DNA from: Monodelphis domestica
Taxonomy: Eukaryota > Chordata > Mammalia > Didelphimorphia > Didelphidae
Assembly (NCBI RefSeq): GCF_027887165.1
Contig: NC_077230.1
Location: 33,617,351-33,681,350, forward strand
Length of the DNA: 64,000 bases
Reading direction: 5' to 3'
The position numbers and the translations under genes were made by a program. Numbering within the stretch: the first letter of the stretch is position 1; every line of letters starts with the position of its first letter. Shown here piece by piece: positions 45,690 through 56,223 of this stretch. A model generated the notes under the pieces. The model was not told the origin of the DNA. It was given only the letters and a program-made list of their open reading frames with translations, and searched no databases.

Positions 45690-45935
45690 TATGGTGTCCA
45701 GCTCTGCTTTTATTTTTGATTTTTAGGATTTTTTTGTACACAGATACTGGAGTGGTTTGCCATTTCCTTCAACTCATTTGACAAGAATAAAGCTGAGGTA
45801 AATAGGGCTGACTGACTTGCCTAGGGTCACACAGCTAGTTTTTGATTTTACTGCATTTGAACTTACAAAGATGAGGCCTCCCTGACTCTGGGCTTGGTAC
45901 TCGATATCCACTGGGCCACCTAACTACCCCTAACT
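45690..45935 (-). mobile_element. Mar1-type SINE, reverse
   Basis: In reverse: the head 'ggggtagttaggtggcccag', then 'ctaggcaagtcagtcagccc', 'gaaggaaatggcaaaccact' and 'ccagtatctgtg'. This is the CORE-type marsupial SINE in good order. Confidence 0.8.
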
Positions 45936-47319
45936 GCCATTAGTATTTGCAATGTAAGGAGGAACAATAAAATATACCTCAGGCATTTACCTATGGTATA
46001 GTGATAGGAATTTCCAAAATAGGATAACAATGACAAGGGATGTTCCAATCAAGGGGATTGGGATGATGCTGTTTGTGCCCTCTCCCTTTCCACTAAGGAG
46101 TCTCTCTGGTTTTGATCTAAGCACATAATGACCAGCTTTTTAGCCTTGGAGAGACCTGAAAGGTCAAGCATCTATCTCACAGCCTTTGACTCTTTATTCC
46201 TCTACCCTGTGTCTCAAGAGAAAACTAAACAGGAAAATTTGGCCAAATAAGGAACTAGAAAGGTACTCAGTCTACTCTGTGAGACAGCTACTTATTTCCT
46301 CTTTACAAAAGATGGGCATAATAAATACAAGATCTGATTTCCATTCAGGATCTCTGGACCTCTGAAATTCATAATGTTGATTTTATGCAGAACACAACTT
46401 TAAGACTGATGTTTGATCATGTCTGCAGCGACAGGCAGTAAGAGGATTAGGTTCAAGTTTGCCTAATTGATCCCTAAAACCACAACCACATGGAAGAAAC
46501 TGCCAAACCCTTAGGATGGTGAGGGCAGCCCATCCTCCTACTGCTCAAAAGAGAATTATTTGCCACATGCCCTAGAAAACCAAAGGAAGAGAACAAGCCA
46601 TAAGGAGCCTCTCCTTTTTAACAGATACAACACCCCACCACCACCTTCCTCTCTGACAGGTTGGGGAAAGGACCAAGGGACCATGCGCTGGTTCTCTGTG
46701 GGACTGAGCCACATATGTGGTCCAGAGGAAGTAGACAGGGCAGCTCTAAGAATGTTCCATCCCCATTACCATAACCATTGACATGAAAAGAGAGTCTGGC
46801 AGGTAGACATAAATACATAAAAGCCTTTTAAGTGAAATTCATTGATCACATTTGTTTTAAATGCAAGCTTAGGTCTTTATTGAACTTACAATTTAAAGTA
46901 CTGTCATGCCTTACATGATAATGCTCAATATTGCTAGGAGAACCACATGGCATATATTTGGAATTGTGTGTTTTTATTTTATCTTTAGGGTTCATTAAAT
47001 CATATTTGGGTAAGTACAGATATGGGAAGGATTCATGATTTCATTGATATATAGGAAATGCTCATAGGTAATGAAACTTCCCCTACCAATGCTGGCTGAC
47101 ACCTCTGCAACTTAATTGTTTAAAAGTATTGATAAACAAACTTGAACTCAGATTTTCTTGACTTGCTCTTTATATGCTATGTAAAGCTGACTCGCTAGGT
47201 ATGATTTCATACATATACACACATACACACACTAGGTTGTCTCTATGCATGAAATATATAATTTATTCAGGTATTTAGGAAATATTCTCCATAATGAATT
47301 ATTCTATAGGCAGGACTAA
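45936..47319. other. Intron, nothing recognised
   Basis: Unassigned. Short open frames near 46560-46818 on both strands have no family, splice or codon support. Confidence 0.4.
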
Positions 47320-47695
47320 GATTGTAATGACCGAAAGGTTTGGTCTTTCAGTATATATAGAGAAGAGTGGAGACCTCTCTGTTTCAGCTTTTGGAGCTGA
47401 GGCCAGGCCTCACAGGCTGGCAGAGGGTTTCTCCCACTCCCATCCTCTGTGCTACTTTTGTTGATTTCAGAATCTTAGCAGTTGATAGAAAGCAAACAAG
47501 AACAGTTCTAACTTTCAGAAACTGGTTGGGCCTGTGTCTTCGGGCTGAATTGAGAAGAGGCACTCGGAATCAGGACTGGGAAGCCAACACTCCTCCCACC
47601 TCCAACAGCAGGAAGGAAGTAACAACCAGGCAGGAAGGAAGTGCAAGTCACAAGACCCAACTGCCACTCCCAGTTGGCCCTCCCCCCACCAACTA
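47320..47695 (+). promoter_or_regulatory. Promoter-like/LTR-like block, unassigned
   Basis: A GC-richer island in AT-rich surroundings with a TATA-like 'cagtatatatagagaaga' at about 47351-47368. An open frame follows at 47367-47720 with no recognised family. It abuts the truncated end of a reverse L1. It may be part of an LTR fossil. Confidence 0.25.
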
Positions 47696-50270
47696 TCAGT
47701 CTTGTTTCCTTTCCAAATAGCCTTCTTACCCTTCCCCCTAACTTTTCGATTTTAGTCAGTCTCTCTCTTTTCCCCTCCCTAATGTTACTCCCCTTCCAAT
47801 GTCCTCCCCTCTTATTTATTCCTCTCTTACTATAGTGCCTTTTAAATGACCCCCCAATTTCTCCCTCTCTTGTGTAGCTCCCCTCCCCACATGCCCATTT
47901 ATTATCCTTCTACTTCTCCATAAGAAACAATACAATTCTCTGCCCCAATGGATCTGATTGTTCTCTCTCTGAGTCAATTTCAGTGTGTGTAAGATTTAAG
48001 TATTACATGTTGCCAAACTCTTCCATTCTTCCATTGAATTGATCTTCTCCCCCTCACCCATGAGCTTCTTTATGAAAAATATATTTACCCCATTTTATCT
48101 CTTTTCCAATTTCTCTTAGTATTAACCTATGTTTACACCTAGTTTTTTAAATACATTTTGATATATTATCCTATACAGTTTGTCACTGTACCCTCTAAGT
48201 ACCATTTTTCTAGCTAACCTGATGAAAATAACAATTTTTAAGAGTTATCAATATGTTTCCTTATAGAAATACAAATCATTTTTACCTCATTGGGTCCCTT
48301 AAAAAAGTTTTATTTTCTTTTTTTTTTCCTTTCTTACCTTTTGGTGATTCCTTTGAGTTCTGTTTTGGGGTATGAAATTTTCTGTATAAGTCAGGTCTTT
48401 TTTTTAGGAATGCTTGGAAGTCTTTTTTAAATTAAATTACAAAACTTTCCAGTGCATGACTATAATCAATTTTGCTGGGTAGTTGATTCTTGGTTGTAGA
48501 CCCAGTTTCCTCATATTCTGTAATATCATATTTTTTGCCTTGCAGTCCATCAGAGTGGATGCAGCCAGTTCCTGTGTTATGCTAACTGTGCATCCATGAT
48601 ATCTGAATGGTTTCTTTGTAGCATCTTTTCCTTAATCTGGAAGTTCTTGAACTTGGCTATAACATTCCTTGGTGTTGTCAATTAGCTATTAAATGCAGCA
48701 GGTGGTCTGTGGATTCTTTCAATCTCTACCCTCTTGTTCAAGAATGCCTGAGCAGTTTTCTTGAATATCCAGACTTTTTTCTTTGGTCATGATTTTCTGG
48801 TGGTCCAATGTTTCTTAAATTGTCTCTTCTGGATCTATTTTCTAGGTCTTTTTTTTCCAACATGTTGTTTCATATTTTCCTCAAATTTTTCATTCTTTTG
48901 ACTTTGTTTTATAGACTCTTATTGCCTTGTGAACTCATTTGCTTCTAGTTGTTGGATTTTTGGTTATCCTTTTCCTTTTGGTCTGTTTTTCTTTGTAGTT
49001 CATCTTTCATTTTCCTTGCTTCATTTTCAAGCCGGTAAATTCTGCCTTTTAAAACACTATTTTTTTGTTTTAGTTCATGTGCCTCTGTTTCCAAATGACC
49101 TATTTTGCTTTTTAAGATCTTTTCCCAATTGTCTTCAGCCTCTCTTAATTGTTTTTTGAATTGTGCTTTGAGTTCTTCCAAAGCCTATGTCCAGTTCTCT
49201 GGAGTTCCTAAGTTTTTGCTTGGTGTTTCTTGGTCCTCCTCCTTTCCGTTTGTTCTTTGTTCAGTACCCATATAGAAACTGTTGATTGTAATTTCTTTTA
49301 TCTTTTTCTGTTGTTTACTTATATTCCTTCTCCTCTCCCCCCTCCCCATTGTTGGCTGTAATCATACACTTTTGTTTATTTGTTGGATCTGTGGAGTTTG
49401 GGCTATTCTGTCTTGAAGAGGCTTCTTCTCTGCTCTGCTGATTAACTAGATTAGACTGATGGAGTATTAACTGAGCCCTGAGACCAGATCTTCTTCAGTT
49501 TCCAACAGAAGCTGAAGGCGAAGATGAAGGTAGTTACCCTCATCCTCCTTTCTACTCCTTTCTGCCAGCAGCCTCCCTGTCAGCTGCTCAGTCAGAGTTC
49601 TGAGCTTCCCATGATGGTACCAAGGTACTCTATCACAGTTATAGCCTTCACCCTGGGATCCCAGTCAGCTGGATTCTTACTGTGGGTAATGTAAGTGGGA
49701 GGAAGAGTGTTGGAGATTGAGATTCCCTGCCCTTTGAAGGCTTCTTATTTGCACAACTGGTAGATGGGATAAAGCCTGGCCAAGCTGATTTGCAAAGCTG
49801 AATGTGGATGTTCCTTGAGGCCAAAACTTCCAGAGGCAGAGGACCAAGATATGGAGAGTGGTGGCTGAAGGCGGTGACCCAGCTGCCCTCCTCTCTGCCC
49901 CTCTCCTTCAGCTATGTCCCTTCCAGTTGTCAGAGTCCTGGGTCTCAAGTAACTGTGGTGGCAAGCACTTTCTCCAGGCTAGAGCTCTCACCCCAAGATC
50001 TCAGCAATCACCCAAATCTCAGCGCCGTAGGTAGGGGAGGAATCCGGGGATCTTCCTTATTTCTTTTCCTTAAACTAGAGAATTCAGGATTCTCTGTTGT
50101 GTACCTTTTACATTGAATTGAGCAGGAGGGTCCCCTGGCTCTGTCTTGTTTGATTTGTTTTTCTATCGCCCTTGAAGCACTTTGTTTTTTATTATGTGGA
50201 AGAGTTTACACAGAGGACTCAAATTTTGCTACTTCTAAGTGGCCATCTTGACTCTGCCTCTGAACACTAA
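47696..50270 (-). mobile_element. L1 LINE, reverse: 5' UTR, ORF1 and inter-ORF region, no ORF2
   Basis: The 5' end is at about 50270 ('agaggcagagtcaagatggc' on the minus strand). The 5' UTR runs to about 49330. ORF1 (about 49300-48200) includes the coiled-coil 'MEELKAQFKKQLREAEDNWE' and 'NSVLKGRIYRLENEARKM' (49181-48945). The C-rich inter-ORF segment (about 48060-47700) ends abruptly with no ORF2 or 3' tail. Losing the 3' end is the reverse of the usual L1 truncation. Confidence 0.8.
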
Positions 50271-50279
50271 ATCTTGAAA

Positions 50280-51190
50280 CACTATGCCTAACAACCCCTT
50301 TCCCTTATATCCTCACTTCTTGCCTTTCACCCCTACCCCAAAAATAAAGAGGAAAACATTAAAAGGGTGAAAAATATCAAACATATTTAGCCCAACAATA
50401 CAATTCCTATATTTGTCCTATTCAAAAATGTATACCTTATTCTGCTTTATCAGTCTATCACTTCCCCTTTTATGTGGTGGGTATCATTGTTTAATCTTTA
50501 CCCTCTAGAATTGTGGCTGATTGTTAAATATTGTGGTTAAATAGAGTCTATTAAATAAATGTCCATTAAATAGAGTTCTTAAATCTTTCAAATTTCTTTT
50601 TCTTCATGATGTTATTATGGTAAAACCCTCATGATATTGTGGAATTTCTTCATGTGATCATGACAAATGCTTTTTCTGGTTCTGTTCACTTTGTGTCAGT
50701 TCACAGAAATCTGCCCAGGTTTCTCTAAGACCATTCTGGTAATAATTTCTTATTGTGCATAATTTGTTCAGCCATTTCCCAGTGATGAACATCCTTAGTC
50801 TCCAATTTCTTACCTTTGAAAAAAATTTATAAGTCTACTATAATTATAAAAGTCTACTACTATCTATGGGTCCTTTTTATTTTTATTGTTGAACTTCTTT
50901 GGGATTATAGGTCTAGTAATGCAATTTCTAAATCAAAGAGTTAGTTCAATGACAGCTTAATGTATCCTAGGACCAAAGTATTTTACTGAATGCCTAGAAA
51001 AACCCACATTTCTACCAATATTAATACTATTACTTTCCAATACCCCTCCAATAATTGTCATTTTTATTTGTCAATTGTCATTCTTTGTCAATCAGAATAA
51101 TATGAAGTAGAAGCTCAGAGTTGCTTAAATTTATACTTCTCTACTTATTTAGTGATTTTGGACTATTTAAAATTGACCACTCCCTTGAAA
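50280..51190 (-). mobile_element. Old L1 3'-end fragment, reverse
   Basis: Landmarks in reverse order: 'ggttctgttcactttgtgtc', 'gttcagccatttcccagtga' and 'tgggattataggtctagtaa'. These are the ORF2 C-terminal region and 3' UTR of an old subfamily. Confidence 0.75.
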
Positions 51191-51229
51191 ACTGCCATTT
51201 TCATATATTGGACTTTTTGATGGTCATTT

Positions 51230-51410
51230 AATTGAAAGAAACCTCATGGTTCAAGTCCAAGGCTTTCATTTGATCAGTGTAGTAAATTGAAGGTCAGAAA
51301 GGCTATAAGTGACTTGCCTAAATTAATACAAATAGTTAGTGGAAACTACAATTAGATTCTAGAACTAGAAATAGAGGTCATGTCTCCTTAATTCCAAGAT
51401 GATTTCATTG
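51230..51410 (-). mobile_element. MIR-like remnant, reverse
   Basis: 'ataagtgacttgcctaaatt' with 'agttagtggaaactacaatt' resembles the reversed MIR middle. Weak. Confidence 0.4.
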
Positions 51411-51445
51411 TCCATTGTATCAAACTATCCCTTTTTCTTCCGTAG

Positions 51446-51542
51446 AGAACTGGAATTAAAAAATGAAGAGATGGAATTGAAAAGAATAATAGAAGAAGAA
51501 GGTCAGAAATATAAAAAAGACCTCAAGGAAATTGATGAAAGG
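51446..51542 (+). CDS. Exon: coiled-coil segment
   Basis: This 97-bp exon runs from acceptor 'tttttcttccgtag' to donor 'agg|gtacag' (51543). The first base completes an Arg codon left by the exon at 43973, and it ends in phase 0. It encodes 'ELELKNEEMELKRIIEEEGQ' then 'KYKKDLKEIDER', a highly charged amphipathic helix with leucine/isoleucine at heptad-like spacing. Neurabin and spinophilin also have a coiled coil after the PDZ, used for dimerisation, so the position fits. The residues do not align closely with the neurabin coiled coil as I recall it. Confidence 0.8.
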
Positions 51543-51571
51543 GTACAGTTCATTTATATGTATACACACAT

Positions 51572-51573
51572 AC

Positions 51574-51606
<33 letters not shown>
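51572..51606. repeat. (TA)n microsatellite
   Basis: About 17 TA units, 30 bp downstream of the coiled-coil exon donor. A (TG)n run also lies at about 51893-51912. Confidence 0.95.
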
Positions 51607-51612
<6 letters not shown>

Positions 51613-52570
51613 ATCTATGATTAAAAATCCAGTGTCTGGCTCACATATTTTCCCTCTTCTTTGTGAATAAAATCTAAATCCTGTGACTTCCAAACTGAAA
51701 CCAGAGAGTTTTACAATTAATATCCAGCATACCTTGAAATAAATCTTATTATATATACATATATGCATATAAGTCTCATATACTCACAGCTTAGCAAAGG
51801 ACCAGATACATAAAAAGCATTTAATAAAGGTCATTTTTTCTTTCTATATACACATGACAAGATGTATAAATATATACATACACACATTTATATATGTGTG
51901 TGTGTGTGTGTAACTTACATCTATATATACACCTCTATCAAAGAACAGGATACATTTTTATCAAAACTCTCCTAACATCATTCTAACTGCAAATGGCCTG
52001 GTCCCTGTAATTTCCCAGTTCTTATGGCACTTTCACTAATTTTGTGTTTGAACATCTTTACTAGTCCATGCTACAAAATTATAACCTCCCTGGAGACAGA
52101 ATCTGTCTTTTCCCTTTCATATACAATACTACACACAGAGAGTGGTTTCATTTTATAATATTAAGAAGGAAGACCTACAATGAAATCCCTCCTTCTAATG
52201 TCCATCCTGGATGTCTAAACCTCACCAAGTCGGTAACATCTTAGTGCTCTGGGAAACTCTCTGCAACAAGAGAGCAATGGAAGTGACACTTTCCTTGAAA
52301 AAGTTAGTTCTTCACTGGGAGATCTTTTCACTTTGGATTCTATCCCTAACCTCATCTACTATGACTATTCCTATTCCTTTTCCCTTTCCTATTCCCATTT
52401 TGACCTCTATATCAATGTCTATCCCTATCCCTAACTTCATGTTAATCCTTAAATCTATTTTGATTATTATTCCCTGACAACCTATTCATGGAATTTGTGT
52501 ATAAGTATTTTTAATGTATAGTATTAAGGGGTTAATTGGAGAGCAGAGAGGCCTGATAAGTGGCTAGCAG
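51607..52570. other. Intron, no other feature
   Basis: Unassigned AT-rich sequence with a pyrimidine-rich 'cctatt/tccctt' low-complexity patch at about 52360-52440. Confidence 0.4.
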
Positions 52571-52802
52571 GTACAAATGAGTTATTTATGGAATAGTTAT
52601 GAATGCTGGAGAAAAAAAGGATTGAATAAATTGAAATTAATAGAATTATTATGGTTGCACAAATTTCAGACTAACAACTTGATAGAGAAACTTAAAAAAT
52701 ACGTGAACATATCTGAAGTGAATATCGGAAATCAGCCTGAGGAGACAGTAAAAGAAGATATAACAACAGGGCAATTATTGGCCGCAGAGGATATCAGTTT
52801 AG
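52571..52802 (+). CDS. Exon: helical segment after the coiled coil
   Basis: This 232-bp exon runs from 'tggctagcag' to donor 'gtaaga' (52803). It begins phase 0 and ends with one base, so a further exon must follow downstream. It encodes 77 residues: 'VQMSYLWNSYECWRKKGLNK', 'LKLIELLWLHKFQTNNLIEK', 'LKKYVNISEVNIGNQPEETV' and an acidic end 'KEDITTGQLLAAEDISL'. The length without a stop in AT-rich DNA and the phase match to 51542 support it. The acceptor lacks a strong pyrimidine tract, so splicing efficiency is uncertain. No domain recognised. Confidence 0.7.
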
Positions 52803-54040
52803 GTAAGAGTTTGATTCTTGATTAGGCTGAAAGGAATCAATTAGTGTCAAGAAAAGAGGCAGCAGAGGTTATAATGTAAATATGGAATTTTAGCTGATAA
52901 ACATACTGTTGGTCTATTAACCCAAATATTTTTAATTTTTAATTGTAAAATTTTAATTTTAATTTAAAATTTTTAAAAATTAAAAAAAATGTAAATGTTA
53001 CATGGAGGAACAATTTTTGACAACTTTTTTTTTACTGTTTTAAAATTCAGATTTGCTACTTACCCTCCTCCAACTCCCAGACAAGGTGATTAATAGGAGA
53101 GAGGAGGATATACCCATACTTTCATGTTATACATACTTCCATATTATTTCTGTCCATAGATGATAGAAGACACATATCACTCTTACAATAAAAATCTCAT
53201 GAAGTTTATATTATAGGAGCAGATGTCAGGTTTTGATCTGTCCTTAGCTTCTAATAGTTCTGTCTTTGGCTACAGACACTATTTTCTTCATGAATCCCTT
53301 GCAGTTATCTTGGAGACTTACTTTACTGATGATGGTTTTAGTCCTTCACAGTTAATCATGGCATAATATTTCTGTTACTATATACATTGTTCTTCTGGTT
53401 CTGTTCACTTTTTTTCTGAACTCACTCTTTCACTGTACCTTATGGTACAATAGTATTTCATTATAACTATATAGAAGAACTTGTTCATTCTTCTCCCACG
53501 TGATGAATAACCCCATAGTTTCCAATTCTTTGCCACTACAAAAAGAGGTGCTAATAATATTTTGGTACGGTTAATTCCTTTTATTCTATCTTTGATCCAT
53601 TTGGGATACTAAGCCTGTAATGAGACTACTGGCTCAAAGGGTATGCATAGTTGTCTTTGGGTATGGTTCCGTATAGCTCTCAAGAATGGTTGTATAAGTT
53701 CACAGTTCCACCTACAGCATATCAGTGTTTCAATTTTCCCATGTCTCCTCCAACATTTATCATTTTCCATTTAGGTCAGTTTAGCTAATATAAAAGTTAA
53801 GAAGGCATTTCTCAGAATTGTTTTAATTTAACTTTCTCTCATCAGTAGTGATTTGGACCATTTGTTCTGTAAACCTTAAAATTCCTTAGACTTATAAATG
53901 TTGGAAATTTCACCATTGGGAAATTTCATAATTGAGAAATTTCCTATTGATAGTGGAAACTCTATTGGAATGTGAACCCCATTGGCATGGGAGGTTCCTC
54001 CTACTCCCTTCTTAAGATTACTTTAGGACAGAAACCTTTT

Positions 54041-56223
54041 TTTTTTTAAATATATTTTATTTGATCATTTCCAAGCATTATTCGTTAAAGAGATAGATCA
54101 TTTTCTTTTCCTCCCCCTCACCCCCCATAGCCGACGCGTAAGTCCACTGGGCATTAGATGTTTTCTTGATTTGAACCCATTGCTTTGTTGATAGTATTTG
54201 CATTAGAGTGTTCATTTAGAGTCTCTCCTCTGTTATGTCCCCTCAAACTCTGTATTCAGGCAGTTGCTTTTCCTCGGTGTTTCCACTCCCATAGTTTATC
54301 CTTTGCTTATGAATGGTGTTTTTTTCTCCTGGATCCCTGCAAATTGTTCAGGGACATTACACCACCATTTATGGAGAAGTCCATTACGTTCGATTATACC
54401 ACAGTGTATTAGTCTTTGTGTACAATGTTCTCCTGGTTCTGCTCCTCTCGCTCTGCATCACTTCCTGGAGGTTGTTCCAGTCTCCATGGAACTCCTCCAC
54501 TTTATTATTCCTTTGAGCACAATAGTATTCCATCACCAACATATACCACAGTTTGTTCAGCCATTCCCCAATTGATGGGCATCCCCTCATTTTCCAGTTT
54601 TTGGCCACCACAAAGAGCGCAGCTATGAATATTTTTGTACAAGTCTTTGTGTCCATTATCTCTTTGGGGTACAGACCCAGCAGTGCTTTGGCTGCGTCAA
54701 AGCCTAGATATTCTTTTGTTGCCCTTTGGGCATAGTTCCAAATTGCCCTCCAGAATGGTTGGATCAGTTCACAACTCCACCAGCAATGAATTAATGTCCC
54801 TACTTTGCCACATCCCCTCCAGCATTCATTACTTTCCTTTGCTTTTATGTTAGCCAATCTGCTAGGTGTGAGGTGATACCTCAGAGTTGTTTTTATTTGC
54901 ATCTCTCTGATTATAAGAGATTTAGAACACTTCTTCATGTGCTTGTTAATAGTTTTGATTTCTTTATCTGAGAACTGCCTATCCATGTCCCTTGCCCATT
55001 TATCAATTGGAGAATGGCTTGATTTTTTGTACAATTGACTTAGCTCTTTATAAATATGAGTAATTAAACCTTTGTCAGAGGTTTCTATGAAGATTTTTTT
55101 CCCAATTTGTTGTTTCCCTTCTGATTTCAGTTACATTGGTTTTGTTTGTACAAAAGCTTTTTAATTTGATGTAGTCAAAAATATTTATTTTACATTTTGT
55201 GATTCTTTCTATATCTTGCTTGGTTTTAAAGCCTTTCCCCTCCCAAAGGTCTGACATGAATACTATTCTGTGTTTACCCAATTTACTTATGGTTTCCTTC
55301 TTTATGTTTAAGTCACTCACCCATTTTGAATTTATCTTGGTGTAGGGTGTGAGGTGTTGATCTATTCCTAGTCTCTCCCACACTGTCTTCCAGTTTTCCC
55401 AGCAGTTTTTATCGAATAGTGGATTTTTGTCCCAAAAGCTGGGATCTTTGGGTTTATCGTATTACTGTCTTGCTGAGGTCGCTTTCCCCCAGTCTATTCC
55501 ACTGATCTTCCTTTCTGTTTCTTAGCCAGTACCAAATTGTTTTGATGACTGCTGCTTTGTAATATAGTTTAAGGTCAGGGACTGCAAGGCCCCCATCATA
55601 TGTGTTTTTTTTTTCATTATTTCCCTGGATATCCTTGATCTTTTGTTCTTCCAAATGAACTTTGTTATGGTTTTTTCTAAATCAGTGAAGAAGTATTTTG
55701 GTAGTTCAATGTGTATGGCACTAAATAGATAAATAAGTTTGGGTAGGATGGTCATTTTTATTATATTGGCTCGTCCTATCCATGAGCAGTTAATGTTTTT
55801 CCATTTGCTCAAGTCTAGTTTTAGTTGTGTGGCGAGTGTTTTGTAGTTGTGTTCATATAGTTCCTTTGTTTGTCTTGGGAGGTAGATTCCTAGGTATTTT
55901 ATTTTGTCTAAGGTGATTTTGAATGGGATTTCTCTTTCTCATTCTTGCTGCTGAGCTGTGTTGGAGATATATAGAAAAGCTGATGATTTATGTGGGTTTA
56001 TTTTGTATCCTGCAAGTTTGCTAAAGTTGTTGATGATTTCAATTAGCTTTTTGATTGAATCTCTAGGATTCTTTAAGTAGACCATCATGTCATCTGCAAA
56101 GAGTGATAACTTGGTCTCCTCCTTGCCTATTTTGATGCCTTCAATTCCTTTATCTTCTCTAATTGCTACTGCTAGTGTTTCTAGTACAATGTCAAATAGT
56201 AGAGGTGATAATGGGCATCCTTG
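54041..56223 (-). mobile_element. L1 LINE, young, 5'-truncated inside ORF2, with target-site duplication
   Basis: Reverse L1 of 2.2 kb flanked by a perfect 19-bp duplication 'tttaggacagaaacctttt' (54022-54040 and 56224-56242). It runs from the poly(T) 3' end to the RT region near '[14 protein letters not shown]', where it is truncated. It interrupts the solo LTR. Confidence 0.97.
54384..56223 (-). pseudogene. L1 ORF2 C-terminal part, truncated and frameshifted
   Basis: Minus strand, from the RT palm region to the natural end at 54384 ('LWYNRT' then stop). Readable blocks are 55812-55522, 55654-55454, 55383-55075 and 55034-54384; these are in more than one frame, so several indels are present. 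The last block holds the CX3C-X7-HX4C knuckle ('CWRGC...HCWWSC') and the variant '[15 protein letters not shown]'. The start codon and endonuclease are absent, so no product is expected. Confidence 0.92.

Noticed and set aside
46560-46818. Overlapping open frames on both strands
   Set aside because: No family, no splice phase match with the flanking neurabin-like exons.
47367-47720. 117-codon plus-strand open frame after a TATA-like site
   Set aside because: No family recognised and it runs into L1 sequence; kept only as part of an unassigned promoter-like block.
54185-54853. Plus-strand frames such as those with '[16 protein letters not shown]' at 54416 and 60039
   Set aside because: Antisense of the L1 ORF2 C-terminus and 3' UTR in both copies.
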